Assembly (NCBI GenBank): GCA_027405735.1
Contig: JAPEHQ010000010.1
Location: 2,046,001-2,110,000, forward strand
From: Mucor racemosus
Taxonomy: Eukaryota; Mucoromycota; Mucoromycetes; Mucorales; Mucoraceae
Length of the DNA stretch: 64,000 bases
Direction of reading: 5' to 3'
Under the pieces are notes generated by a model. That model saw nothing but the letters and a program-made list of their open reading frames with translations, ran no database searches and was not told the DNA's origin. The translations under genes were made by a program, and so were the position numbers. Of this stretch, positions 37,961-51,174 are shown piece after piece (position 1 is the first letter of the stretch; the number at the start of each line of letters is the position of its first letter).

Positions 37961-40900
37961 ATGCCTCCAAACACAATTGAATTACCTCCTTCCTCTTCAA
38001 CTCAAAAAACAATCGTTATTGTTGGTTTGGGCATGGCTGCTGTAGCATTCATGGAAAAAATGATTGCGTATGATACTGAAAAGGAATTCTGTATCAAAGT
38101 CTTTGGTGACGAACCTGAATGTAAGTATTTCCAGTAAAAATTCTTTAACTGAGAAAAAAAATTAATTCTTGTATCTATAGTGGCATACAATCGTGTTGGT
38201 CTAACTCAATATTTCAGCCATCAAGACCCTGAAAAGCAATTGATGAAACCCAGATCATGGTATCAAGAAAATCAAATCGAGGCCCATATTGGTGATCTAG
38301 TCGAAGAAATAGATACCAAAAAGAAAATGGTCCGAGCAAAACATGCTTCTTGGGTTTCTTATGACATTTGTGTCATTGCCACTGGCTCCTCTGCTGCTGT
38401 ACCTCCTAATGCTCCTACTAACATGGACGGTGTGTTCTGTTATCGTACTATTGAAGATCTTGACAATATCATTGATTGGGCTGCTAAAAAAGATGTTCAC
38501 CATGCTTCTATTATTGGCGGTGGTTTGTTGGGTCTTGAAGCCGCCAAAGCTGCTCTTGATTTAGATCTCAAAGTCTCCATTTTCGAAAGAGCTGATCGTT
38601 TGATGTGTCGTCAGTTGGATCAAGATGCTTCTAAGCTTTTGGAGTCCGAAATCAATAAATTAGGTATCACTACAAGCATTGGTTACTGTCCTGATCAAGT
38701 GGTTGGTGGTGCAATTAATCCTGATACAAACAGAACTCGAATTAGAGGTCTTAAAATGAGTACTGATACTACAGATGAGAGATTAACTCCTACCGATATG
38801 CTTATCTATTCCATTGGTATCAGACCCCGTGATCAACTCTGTGCTGCTTCTAATGGGCTTCTTCGTTTGGGTCCCCGTGGTGGCATTGAAGTGGATGAAT
38901 CTATGGCCACTTCTGCTCCTGATGTTTATGCCATTGGTGAATGTGCTGCATTTAATGGCATGTGCTATGGTTTAGTTGCTCCCTGTAACGATATGGCTGA
39001 TGTAGTTGCTAAAAACTTGACTGATCAACAACTCAATACCAAAGCTATTTTTAAAGGCAATGATATGTCTACTAAATTGAAATTGATGGGTGTTTATGTT
39101 GCTAGTTTTGGTAACGTTTTTCCTGATGAAACTCTCAAGACTCAACCTCTTACTTACCGTGATCCTTTCAAGAGTGTCTATAAAAAATACATTTTTACTC
39201 AAGATGGCAAGAAACTTTTAGGTGGTATCATGGTGGGAGATACCAATGATTATGTTAAACTTTTAGCGTTTACTCGTAGTGGTAAAACATTAGATCGTGA
39301 GCCTTCTGAACTCATTTTAGGCGTTCAAAACGGCGAAGCTGAAGGTGCTGAATCACTTCCCGATGATACTCAAATTTGTTCTTGTTTCAATATTGCTAAG
39401 GGTGATATCCGTAAAGCTATTCGTGAAGAAGGTCTTACTACTGTAGATCAAGTCAAGGCTTACACCAAAGCTGGTACCGGTTGTGGTGGTTGTGTTCCCT
39501 CCGTTACTGAAATCTTTGAAGCTGAAATGAAAGCATTAGGAAAAACTGTTACTAATACTGTTTGCCGTGATTTTAATTACTCTCGTGCTGAATTGTTCAC
39601 TATTGTCAAAGTAAAGGGCCTTCGTTCTTACGGTGACATTGTTGAGCATTGTGCTGTTGATAAGAACACTTTGGGTTGTGAAGTATGTAAGCCTACTTGT
39701 GCTTCTATTCTTGCCTCTCTTTATAATGAAAACATCTTGGATGCTGGTCGTGGTGCTCTTCAAGAAACAAATGATCGCTATTTAGCTAATATTCAACGTG
39801 GTGGTCTTTATAGTGTTGTACCTCGTATTGCAGCTGGTGAAATTACTCCTGATAAACTTGCTGTCATTGCTCAAGTAGCTAAGCAATACAATTTATACAC
39901 TAAGATTACTGGTGCTCAACGTATTGATATTTTCGGTGCTCACAAGGAAGATCTTCCAGATATTTTTGAGCGCTTTGTAGATGCTGGTATGGAAAGGTAA
40001 ATTTAAAGCATTATATAAATCCATACAACGTTACTAATCAACAAATTCAATAGTGGCCAAGCTTATGGTAAGGCACTTCGTGCTGTCAAATCTTGTGTCG
40101 GTTCAACTTGGTGTCGATTTGGTCAACAAGACTCTGTTGGTTGTGCTATTCGACTTGAAAACCGTTATAAGGGTATTCGTTCTCCTCATAAACTTAAGGG
40201 TGGTGTATCTGGTTGTATTCGTGAATGTTCTGAATCTCAAGGCAAAGATTTTGGCCTCATTGCTACTGAGCAAGGTTACAATGTTTACGTTGGTGGCAAT
40301 GGTGGTACCAAGCCTCGCCATGCCGATCTTTTGATATCTAGTGTCTCTGAAAAAGACGCCTTCAAGTATATTGACAGATTCCTTATGTATTATATTAGAA
40401 CTGCAGACAAATTGCAACGTACTGCTCGTTGGATTGAGAAACTTCCCGGTGGTGTTGATTATCTTCGTAAGGTCATTATTGATGATCATCTTGGTATCTG
40501 TGAAGAGCTTGATAAACAAATGGAACAATTAGTCGATACTTATGAAGATGAATGGGCTCGTATCGTCAAGACTCCTGAATTAAGAAAACGTTTCCAAGAA
40601 TTTGTTAATGCTGATAGCAATGGAGCAAAAGAACCCATAATTGAAATGATTGAAGAAAGAGGTCAATTGAGACCTGCCAACTGGCCAAAGCAAGTGGATG
40701 CTATGCCTTCTCTCGAGGAACAAGTCAAGAACAAATTAGCTACCCTTGATTGGATGCACGTTGGTTCTATTGATCTTTATCCCAAAGATGAAGGCCGTGT
40801 TGTAAAAATGGGTGATGTTCAAATTGCAGTCTTCCAAACTTCAAAGGGTGATTTCTATGCCACTCAAAATATGTGTTCTGTCAAGAGAGATCTTGTATTA

Positions 40901-41245
40901 TCATCTGGTTTTATTGGTGAAGTAAAGACAACCACTGATGATGGTCAAGAAAACATCTCTGTTTATGTATCTTGTCCTATTCATAAAAAGAACTTTGATC
41001 TCAAATCTGGTAAATGCTTAAATGGTGATGCTCATCCAATCAATGCATTCAGTGTCAAGGTGGAAAATAGTCAGGTTTATTTATTATTACCATCAATCAA
41101 TATCTTGAACGATGTCCTTAGTACAGAAAAATACATCATCAAGAAATCTATGTCTCCTCCCTCTCCTATATTATCTCCTGCTTCTTTAATTGATAAAAAT
41201 ACAGCTCTTACTACTGCCGGTGGAAAAGATTCTATGGATTGGTAA
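37961..41245 (+). CDS. Assimilatory nitrite reductase [NAD(P)H], NirB/NiiA type
   Basis: Exons: 37961-38120, 38181-39996, 40054-41245 (introns 60 and 57 nt); 1055 aa. The N-terminal FAD domain begins VIVGLGMAAVAF-like; a second Rossmann motif reads IIGGGLLGLEAAKA. Two BFD-like Cys-rich [2Fe-2S] regions follow (CSCFNIAKGD...TGCGGCVPS, and GCEVCKPTC). The sirohaem/4Fe-4S half has SCVGSTWCRFGQQDS and GCIRECSESQGKDFG. The C-terminus is a Rieske-like domain with SCPIHKKNF (Cys966, His969). The enzyme reduces nitrite to ammonium with six electrons from NAD(P)H. Odd point: the first Rieske pair is Cys933-Ser-Val935 instead of C-X-H, so that cluster probably cannot form as usual. The neighbouring nitrate reductase supplies its substrate. 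Confidence 0.96.
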
Positions 41246-41869
41246 TATTTTCTCTCAAATTAATTTATTCATCGTGCACGTGTATATACATTATTGTCTT
41301 TTCCTTACTTTCATCATTTAAAATAAAATCATTTGAATTCATTAAAATAATCTGAACCTTTAGAGACTTTTAAATTTTGTGTAGTATTTTATTGAATGAT
41401 TTCAATAAATATTTACATATATTTCAATACCTTTATGATGGTATTTTACTTTGGTTTTAAAATTACTATATTCGTTAAAACCTTTGGAACAATTGGTTTG
41501 TCAGGTTTTTCCCAAAACAAAATTAGCTTAAAAGTATTTAAAATATCAAAGATGCTACAAAAGCTAGCTATGCAAAGGCTCAGTGTTTATTCTTGTATAA
41601 TTTGTTTATAAAAATTCTTCACATCTCAAATTGTGTATAAGAATCAAAGTAAAAAATGGAATTGCAATCTCGTATTTTTCTTATTCTACAATCAAGTTTG
41701 GCTAGGTGGGTTATCTCGATCAATATTTAGCTCATTTACGCAAGAGTTAAAACCAAATTAAAAATATATTAAGTATACGTAAAATAATGATATTAGATAT
41801 AATTTAATTGATTCTAGCTCATCATTTCTTATTAACTAGAATAAATCCTTCAAAAACATCGCTCTTCAA
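41246..41869. other. Spacer downstream of nitrite reductase
   Basis: About 620 bp containing the 3' UTR and AT-rich sequence. No gene recognised. Confidence 0.5.
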
Positions 41870-42260
41870 ATGTTCACTGCTAAAAAGTCAAACGTTAAAC
41901 CTTCATATCTCTGCAAAACACTAAGTTATACTAGCAATCCCTAATAAAAATTACTTTTTTTCAAGTGCTCTATAACATATTTCAGTATAGAAAAAATTCC
42001 GGGCGCTTTTTTTTTATTATTCAATTTTTTTCGCATTTCTGTAGTAGATTTCAAAATATTGGTTAAATTGAACAACATTTTTTTTACGTTCATGTCATTG
42101 AGCTTGTTGAGCTCTCTTGGATCTAGTTTAATTTTTTCACAATACATTGAATTTCTATGGAGATATCTTTCTCAAAAATGTATACAAAAAGATACTTTCG
42201 TTACTAGCTTCAATTTTTTCCTCGTATACCATCATATTTGGCATCTTAGATTGATTTTTT
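41870..42260 (+). repeat. Family B repeat, copy B3 (left half)
   Basis: Matches 25620-25990 in order and strand, sharing CCTTCATATCTCTG, GATTTCAAAATATT and TTGAGCTCTC blocks with scattered substitutions and small indels. A weaker related block may lie at 42800-42960. Confidence 0.75.
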
Positions 42261-44821
42261 AAGCGGGGTAAAAGCAAGTGTTTCACTTTTGAAGCCTTTA
42301 TACTTGCTGAGAAATCAACATGAATAGAAATAAGTCTTTTGTCAATATTCTGTAGCATCTCAAGTATAGCCCTATATTTTATATTTCCTGATTATCTATT
42401 GAAATGGGGGTACGCTCCGATTTTGAATATCACTATATAAAATTGTATAATCAGATATGCACATGTAACTGAGCTTGAATCCAAAAAGTGTTCAAATGAA
42501 AAAAAAACCCAAAAAAATCCAAAAAAAACCTTGTATGTTTAATTGCTCACAAAAATGCATAGTAAGTTGAACTAGCGTATTAAATATCTCGGGTTCCGTT
42601 TTTAATCCTGAATCGATCTGCGTAGGTTTTGAAAATGTTTTTCTCATAAAATCTCTGGTAAATTTAATGTCAAATTTTAACGGTTTTTAATCAAAAAGTA
42701 CCCTTCATTCAAATGCAACCCTAAAATATTCTATTTTCACATTATGCGCAACAAAATTATCTACAGAATGAGTGTTTATACGTAGCTGTAATCCTATTTT
42801 TCGTGGGGATTTTATTTTTTTTTGATCATTTTTTTGTAAAAGCGAAAATTCATCCTTGTATATTCTCGTCCGAAATGGATCCATTTTTGTAGCACCAAAA
42901 ATTAATCATTCAATTTCAATTTTCTCAACGAAAAATCAATATTTTTTGACGAGATAAAATTCGTTAGATAGGCGCTAATGAGTACTATCCTATAGTTTTA
43001 GTTTTGCATGCCTGTCATTCCTTCATGGATCTTTACAACAGAAAAGGCGCTCTCACAAAATTTATAAAAAAAATAAGAAAGTCTTCACAACGATCCAAAA
43101 CCTAGATATCCTGGTAGAGAATCAAAAATAAAGTAGACTTTACTTAATACCCATCATTGCAATACCTTAGTATTTTCTCGACTTATTTTCATTTCAAATG
43201 CGGTTTTTCAATTTTAAACTGGCCTTTTATGCCTTATTATTTAATTAGTGTTAGCTTATCTTGTAGTTTATCAAGCTACTATTACGAGATTAATAAATAT
43301 TGGCAAAAACTGGCTACAAGATGAAAAATCCAAAAGTCTCGAAAACTTTGTTGGAGCTTACCCATTTTGATAAAGTTTGTTGTATGCCACCAAGTACCAG
43401 CCGTTATCACCTTCTACAGTATCAATACATCTGATATATCAGAAGTTTACCCAGATGTAGAAATCCAGGAACAACTATTAAAATTCAACATGTCATACAT
43501 AACCATTAGCATTAACAGCGACTATCGGGAATATTCAGGGACACTTGGCAACAATGAAACATAAGCAATCCTACATCTTATCAAAATAATACAATCACAG
43601 ATTCTCAATTCCACAAATTCCGATGTATATGATTTGTTCCCAAATCATATCAAGTACCTCAATGCCCGGCAATTCATTAATAATATTAATAATCATATAA
43701 CTATTTAGAAAACATATAAATACGAAGCATCAATGAATTAATAAAATGTATCTTTTAGCAGAGTATTTTTATATTAGTATCTTTTGATATAACATAATAA
43801 TGAAAAAAAGTATAGTAGGATGAAAAATGAGAGCCAGTTTTCGAAGAGAAAGCAATAAATTTTACGTAATTTTGAGTCTTTTGTTAGATATAAAATGAAT
43901 TTGGAAACAGGCTGCAGTGGAATTACATACTACGAACGCTGGATAGAAATAAAATAACCTAATTTCCAAGTGTCGCTCATAAAATATGACGCCTCTTGAA
44001 ATGTGAATAACAATTATAATAAACAATCACTTCCAGCTATTGAACACAATAACAAACGCATGCTAACTATATGAAATACCTTTTGAACCACAATACATGT
44101 CGTATAGATGATAGTAGCACCCTTGATCGTGGCGGTGCAATTAATTACACAAATGACATATAATTTTCAAAACAGGGATCTATCCTTTTTTTTTTTGTAG
44201 TAAATAAAAAAAAAACAGGGTTATATCCAAATCAATAATAATAATAAACAAAGGTATCAATTTTGTTAACGACTCATCTATATTGAAGTTACTACACTAT
44301 CAATATTGTGGATTACATCCATTTAGATCTCCATTTCATCTGGTGTCTAACTTGAATTACCGCTGGGATAAATCAGGAATCACTTTGATTTGACATGTCT
44401 GATTGATACAACAGCAGCAAGTAATCTTATAACCGAGATGTGGATCCTAGCAAATTATAGTTATTGACCTGAATCATAAATACACCATTATTCAATATGG
44501 CCTGATTTCATCCATGATAAAATCAGGATCTAAAAATATCGGGTAGATTATGGAAATGGCATATTCCTATTTGTTCTCATTAATTTACATATAATGTAGA
44601 TTAGAAATTGTGTATAAATAGAAAGACATCTTCCTTTCAAAGAAGAGTTAATTAAGTTGTTCTACTTCTTGATAATAAAACCCTAACATTATCTAGTCAA
44701 ATTCCTATTGTTTTTTTATACTTTTTTTCCGTAAATATTTTTACCTATTCCACAAATATAAATATGATTCAAGCCTATATATATAAAAATTACCCTTTGA
44801 TTCAATGTTACATAAAATAGA
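42261..44821. other. Repeat-rich region without recognised gene
   Basis: About 2.6 kb. It holds a weak family-B-like block (42800-42960) and, near 44600-44695, a stretch that looks like an LTR promoter/terminator (TATAAATAG, then AATAAAACC), but no paired target duplication could be found. No coding region supported. Confidence 0.4.
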
Positions 44822-46912
44822 TATTACGGCCCACCTGTGCTGCACAAGATAATTTTGTTGTGCCCACTGAATACTGTATGGCTAAAAGGATAACAAGATG
44901 CACATGGGCACAACAAAAGAAACTGCACATGAGCACAACGAAAATCCTGTCGTATGTGCAGGATTATAGATTCTGTCCATATGCATATTATAATCCCATA
45001 TGTGCATAATAGTAGAACTGCCCATAAGCATATATATTATTATCCCTATTTGCGCATGATAATAAAATCTGACCATGAGTATAATGAGCTAATCGTATGG
45101 GCACAAATTGGTTTTTTGTACATGGGCATCATCGTGCTGTCCTCAAAATAACATTGCCTTTTTTTACTGGAATGGGTTTTTGAATTACATTTGTTTTTAT
45201 TAATATAGATTTTAGACAATACAATTCAATACGTTGTTGATGTAGAGCAATACATGCAACTGCCAATATATTTACGATTATCATCATTTGTAAATGTGCT
45301 TGTAGCTACAGTATAATGTTTATAGCAACAATGGTTTTTGCTTGAACATAAACTTAAATAACATTTACTGCTTAAATTTATACGCAAGCCAAATCTAAGA
45401 TTATATATGTTACTTTATCACACATAAATTTAAACAAACCAATCTACTTTAAACATATTATTTTAGTTTACGGATTGTTAGCTGTAAAACGATTTGCTTT
45501 CAAGCATAGCTACGATCAGAACTATGGTTATTAGGCAAGGCATTAGATTTTTTTTTTTTTGTATTTCTATACCATTTGAAATTTTATCACTTTTCTGGAA
45601 CATTTCATGGGTTTGTAGCCAGTTCTAGCTTTTTATTGAGCAGATATAAATATTATTGCTTTTGATTTGATCTGGTAATCAAAAAGTACGTCCAACAATA
45701 CAGTAGTAAATAATGACGTTTGATCTTATTAGAATCCGGTTAAATGAAAATGTCAGTCTCTAATATAGTAGGATGCTACCTACTATATTAAAAATATTAG
45801 TTCCTTATGTTGTTAGCATGCGTATTCCAATAAAAGAATACCAGCTTGATAGTCTGATATGCCTTATCAAATGGTGAATATATCCTTGGAATATGTAAAC
45901 AAAAAGAAAGAAACAACACAAGTAAAAAAGGATTTACAAGGCTTTACATTACGTAATACAACTAAAACCCTGCTAAATTGCTCATTTCAGCCAATGTAAA
46001 AGCAGCATTACAACGCATGAACCATAAATTAAATAAAATAGAAAATATATGTTATCGTAGAAACATACATTTTTCTACCAGAAAAACCGTCTGTCATATC
46101 ATACATTCATTAAAAAAGTGCAAAAGCGAGCCCGTAGAGCAACGCCGTAACTGAACATGGCAAGATTGAACGGCTAAGTCTCTTATACTATAGTACAGTA
46201 TATCTAAGTTTTAAATAAAAAGGCGTTCTTTTAAACTTCTCTCATATTTAACCGCGTATGGTCTGAAAATTCAGTATTTGTAGCGGACATTTTCGGGACT
46301 CATTTTATCCTTACCAACACTCATGATTTTGATCAAAAAATAGAAAAATCAAATTTTGATACCAAAATCAACGTTTAAATATACTATATTGTGAGAGAAA
46401 ATTGTAGCCATAACTGATACACATTTTATAAAAGCTTAGCATTAAATGTCAAGTAATGAAAATTAGCATTTTTGGCCCAAAAACGGTTTTTTGGTTAAAG
46501 GATTTTCATGTAATATTTTGCAATAAAAAAGTTTGTTATTTTTTATTGAGTGAATAGAACGCTAAATTTTTTGTATGTGTATATTTTTTGTTTTTACAAT
46601 TGGTAGTATAATTCACTCTAGATTTGCAAAATCCGAAAAAAAAAATTAAAAAATGTCAAAATTGATGATCTGGACAAGAATAATTTTCTAAATTAATATT
46701 CCGCTTTTAAGCTTTGGTAGCCTGAAAAATAAGAGATTTTATAATACATGATAACTTTTTCAAGAATTTACGATGCTGTATCCATTTGATTTGAGCTTAT
46801 TACTGTAAATCTTTATACATGTTAATATTGTGTGGTTGTTTATTTGGAGATAATATAGCCTTACTTTATAATCATTGCACTAGTAGTAACTTACATTGAG
46901 CTTTAATCTTAC

Positions 46913-47780
46913 GTTTCCAATATCATGAACATAAACATGTCCATCATATCACTGAAACATATTGCCATCTTTTTATCCTCTTTATCCCAAGCCAATTTAC
47001 TTAAAACTTTACTAGAACCAACTTAAGTACTTACAAATGGTTCCTTGGTATTTGCATCCAAATTTCATAAATTAAATTGACTGGTTCTATCTGTTTATAT
47101 ATATACTTAAGATAATCAGCTAAAATACAATTAGAACTAGATATATTTATTAAGTATATGTATAAGGAAAAAAGATAAAGATATCAAGCTATGAGTATAA
47201 AGATCAGGTATTTATATGTTTTAGGAGCGCGGATATAGGGTATAACATTCGATAGTTGGATCTTGATTTTATAAGTTGGGAGACCAGTTGTATGAGGTTT
47301 TGATGTAAATAGATATGACCAGAATCAGATCCGACAAGGAGGAGGCAAAGTTAAGTAGATAGAATATTCTTTATAACAGAACAAACCAATGTGAATCGTC
47401 GGTAACGATTTCCATTGGCTCAGCTTCAATAATATCACCTCATCTTAGACTAAATATAATATATAATAAAATCACTCCACCTTATTCCACAATTGAGATA
47501 AAGTTGATATGAATCATTCCTTCCAGTTCCTAACTCTAATGATCATGTCCAGATAACATATTAAGAACTTACGATGAACCATACATACTGCGCTCATTAT
47601 TAGTATTACATAATCCAGCTCAATATTTAGTCAATATCCTAAACACTATCTACATTAGTATCAAACGTATCATCAGCCCGCCTTATGGTAAATGTCAATC
47701 TAAAATTAGAAGCATCCCATTGTCATTGTTATAAGCTATGAAAAGCTTGGTTTTTAATAATACAGCAATTAAATAAAAAA
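46913..47780 (-). pseudogene. Captured dynein intermediate chain segment, longer version (A3), split by a solo LTR
   Basis: Read on the minus strand and omitting the LTR, the frame gives a YSL...DVRW-like stretch, then VDRTSQFNL, a TGA in place of the expected Trp, then NLDANTKEPFVST, a TAA, and SKLAWDKEDKKMAIC. This is the order found in dynein intermediate chains, where VDG, DLWNL, EP.VST and the last WD40 blade follow each other. Two in-frame stops and a later frameshift make it a pseudogene. It covers more of the gene than copies A1 and A2. Confidence 0.7.
47092..47645. mobile_element. Solo LTR, 554 bp, inside A3
   Basis: Starts TGTTTATATA and ends CCTAAACA, with perfect 5-bp direct repeats CTATC at 47087-47091 and 47646-47650. 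The matching position in A4 (near 50500) has continuous sequence without it. The insertion falls within the dynein-like segment. Confidence 0.88.
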
Positions 47781-48940
47781 AACAAGATGATACTAATAAC
47801 ATATGGTGAGTATTTAAGATCTAAGTAAGTTTAATGAAATATGCTTTTAAACCCTTTTAAAAATCCTGAGGCAAACATAACATCTTCGTCCTGTAATTTC
47901 TATCCATCAAAATGTTGCGATTTTCATTATACAATGAATACACCTTTTATCAACGTTGACCTCGATGTACATCGTTGAGTATCAGTTTTTTACCAGTTGT
48001 ATTTCCTCTAATTCATTAATGTTCAGTCATATTAAACGATGATTTGTAGCATTGCCAAAAAAAAAGAACAAATGCTTCTTCAAGAGTTTTCTGCATATCA
48101 AATTATGTGATTTAGTAGCAACGATTGCACTTAATTATGCTTTTTGAATCTATCGATGTTAATCAGAATAATTGGTATCGTCATTCATCAAAAGTAAGCT
48201 TTTTTGCTTTATACATTTACATCCACCCATTCAATAAATGACATTGCATTTATTATCTGGTATTGTCGGTTTTCGAGAATATTAAACAGCCAATTTTGAA
48301 GCCAATTCCATTTCTAACTCATACTGAAATGTAATTCTTATAAATAGTCTTTTAAACTAAGACCTAGAAGCTCTTGATTCTTTCTTTTACCATTGGTTTT
48401 TCTAGTGATAAAGCCTACGTTCTCCATGATAAATGTTACTAGTCTTTATTATTATTCTTTCTATAAATAAGATTGTATGTATCCATAAACTCTCAGGTAT
48501 GTCAATCAGCAAACTTTATCTTGATTAAATACATTTGATAATTAAAGGCCAAAATTATACTTGAGCCCCCAGGTATCGCCATAAAAAATCTCGTACAGGT
48601 CGACGAAGCATCACAATTTGGATCATTTTTTTGTGTTCATAAACCTGAGCTCTCTCGCACATTCATATATATCTGCATGAACCATATTTCTGTCTGTTTA
48701 ATTTAACAGAAATACATTGAGCGCCAACATTGTACTCGATAAAACGCCTTACTTTATTGCGTGTCAACACAACTAATTTGATGCTAGTTTAGCATCAGCA
48801 GTTGAATCAGGTAAATTTGCATTATGGCCCACCTGTGCTGCACAATATGATTTTGTTGTGCCCAGGTGGTCTGTACACTATAGCCTGAGCTGTTGTATTC
48901 ACTGTATATGATGGTTAAAAAGATAACAGGATGCACATGG

Positions 48941-49218
48941 TGTAATGATCTGTGATTTTGGACTAACAACAAAGGTGGATAATATGCTTATAGATATTAT
49001 CCTTGTTATTATAAATTAGTGATTATGGTTGATGAAGTTTGGTATTCTTATTTGTAAATTAGATATTTACTGTATTAGTGAATAAATAAAAGTAAAGGGA
49101 GTGTAATAAGACAGATAAATTTACAGGCGATCATGTAATGATTTCTTTGTAGTATTTATATAATAAAAAATGAGGCAAAGTTTTGCATGAATGTAACTGA
49201 AATGTTTGATTCATTACA
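48941..49218. mobile_element. LTR-like insert, 278 bp, TGTAATGA...TCATTACA ends
   Basis: Starts TGTAATGATCTG and ends GATTCATTACA. The flanks (CATGG and CGTAC) are not duplicates. Comparison with A3 shows that about 0.9 kb of element sequence is missing at this point, so the insert marks a deletion junction, perhaps from recombination between two insertions. Class (solo LTR or small inverted-repeat element) is open. Confidence 0.6.
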
Positions 49219-50323
49219 CGTACTCAGATAAAAGAAAAGAATACCATCTTGATAGTCTGATATGCCTTATCAAACGGTGAATACTGTATATCCTTGGAAT
49301 ATGAAAACAAAAAAGAAACAACATACGTAGGAAAGGATTTTCAAGGCTTTTCATTATTTAGCGCAACTAAAACACTGCTAGATTGCACATTTCAGCCAAT
49401 GTAAAAGCAGCATTACAACGCATGAACCATAAATTAAACAAAATAGACAATATCTGTTATCATAGAAACATATATTTTTCTACCAGAAAAACCGTCTGTC
49501 ATATCATACATTCATTAAAAAATTGCAAAAGCGAGCCCGTAGAGCCACGCCGTAACTGAGCATGGCAAGATTGAACGGCTAAGTCGTCTCTTATACTATG
49601 GTACAGTATATCTAAGGTTTAAATAAAAAGGCGTTCTTTTAAACTTCTCTCATATTTAACCGCGTATGGTCTGAAAATTCAGTATTTGTAGCGGACATTT
49701 TCGGGACTCATTTTATCCTTACCAACACTCATAATTTTGATCAAAAAATAGAAAAATTGAATTTTGATACCAAAATCAACGTTTAAATATACTATATTGT
49801 GAGAGAAAATTGTAGTCATAACTGATACACATTTTATAAAAGCTTAGCATTAAATGTCAAGTAATGAAAATTAGCATTTTTGGCCCAAAAACGGTTTTTT
49901 GGTTAAAGGATTTTCATGTAATATTTTGCAATAAAAAAGTTTGTTATTTTTTATTGAGTGAATAGAACGCTAAATTTTTTGTATGTGTATATTTTTTGTT
50001 TTTACAATTGGTAGTATAATTCACTCTAAATTTGCAAAATCCGAAAAAAAAATTAAAAAATGTCAAAATTGATGATCTGGACAAGAATAATTTTCTAAAT
50101 TAATATTCCGCTTATAAGCCTTGTGAGTCTTAAAAATAAGAGATTTTATAATACTTTAGAACTTTTTCAAGAATTTACGATGCTGTATCTATTTGCTTTG
50201 AGCTTATTACTGTAAATCTTTATATGTACATGTTAATATTGTGTGGTAGTTTATTTGGTAATAATATAACCTTACTTTATAATCATTGCGCTAGAGGTAA
50301 TTTACATTGAGTCTTAATCTTAC

Positions 50324-50610
50324 GTTTCCAATATCATAAACATAAATATTTCCATCACTGAAACATATTGCCGTCTTTTTATCCTCTTTGTCCCAAGCCA
50401 ATGTATTCGATGATTCATCAGAACCAACTCAAGTACTTACAAATGGTTCCTTGGTATTTGCATTCAAATTTCATAAATTAAATTGACTTGTTCCTTGTTC
50501 CATCAACAGTAGTATCAAATGTATCATCAGCCCGCCTTATGATAAATGTCCATCTAAAATCAGAAATATCCCATTGTCATTGCTATAAGCTATAAAAAGC
50601 TTGGTTTTTA
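50324..50610 (-). pseudogene. Captured dynein intermediate chain segment, longer version (A4)
   Basis: Minus-strand frame: AFYSL, two stops, QWDISDFRW, then TVDGT, a 7-bp tandem slip, SQFNL, TGA, NLNANTKEPFVST, TGA, TLAWDKEDKKTAIC and IYVYDIGN before a GTAAG donor. The spacing between YSL and DFRW equals that in dynein intermediate chains as I recall them. Stops and a frameshift show it is not functional. Confidence 0.68.
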
Positions 50611-51174
50611 ACAATACAGCAATTAAATAAAAAACAAGATGATATTAATAACAGCATACGGTGAGTATTTAACACCTAAATAAGTTTGATGAAGTATGCT
50701 TTTAAACCCTTTTAAAAATCCTGAGGCAAACACAACACCTTGGCCCAGTAATCTCTATCCATCAAAATGTTGCAATTTCCACTACACAATTAATGCACCT
50801 TTTATCAATCTTGACCTCGATGTACGTTGGGTATCAGTTTTTTACCAGTCGTATTTTCTCTAATTTATTAATATTCAGTCATATTAAACGATGATTTGTA
50901 GCATTGCCAAAGAAAAAGAATAAATGCTTTAAGGGTTTTCTGCATATCAAATTAGGCGATTTAGTAGCAATAATTGCACTTAATTATGCTTTTTAAACCT
51001 ATTGATGTTAATCAAAATAATTAATAATTTCATTCAAAAGTAAGATTTGCTTTATACTTTTAATTCACTCATTCAATAAATGACATTGCATTTATTATTC
51101 GTTATATCAATCAACTAACTTCATTTTGATGCGGATACATTTGACAATTAAACGCCTAAATTACACTTGAGCCA

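Larger units (their letters stand above)
44822..48815 (+). mobile_element. Family A, copy A3: left part of the element, right end missing
   Basis: It starts at the degenerate terminal repeat TATTACGGCCCACCTGTGC (44822) with the same subterminal motifs as A2. It continues through the dynein-like region, where a solo LTR sits at 47092-47645, and on to a block (47651-48660) repeated at 50503-51290 and a block (48690-48815) repeated at 52395-52525. It stops exactly where the next terminal repeat begins (48820), so copy A4 lies directly against it. No transposase recognised. Confidence 0.78.

Noticed and set aside
44600..44700. LTR-like end (TATAAATAG, AATAAAACCCTAACA)
   Set aside because: No matching TG start with a 5-bp direct repeat was found, and no second copy in the window.
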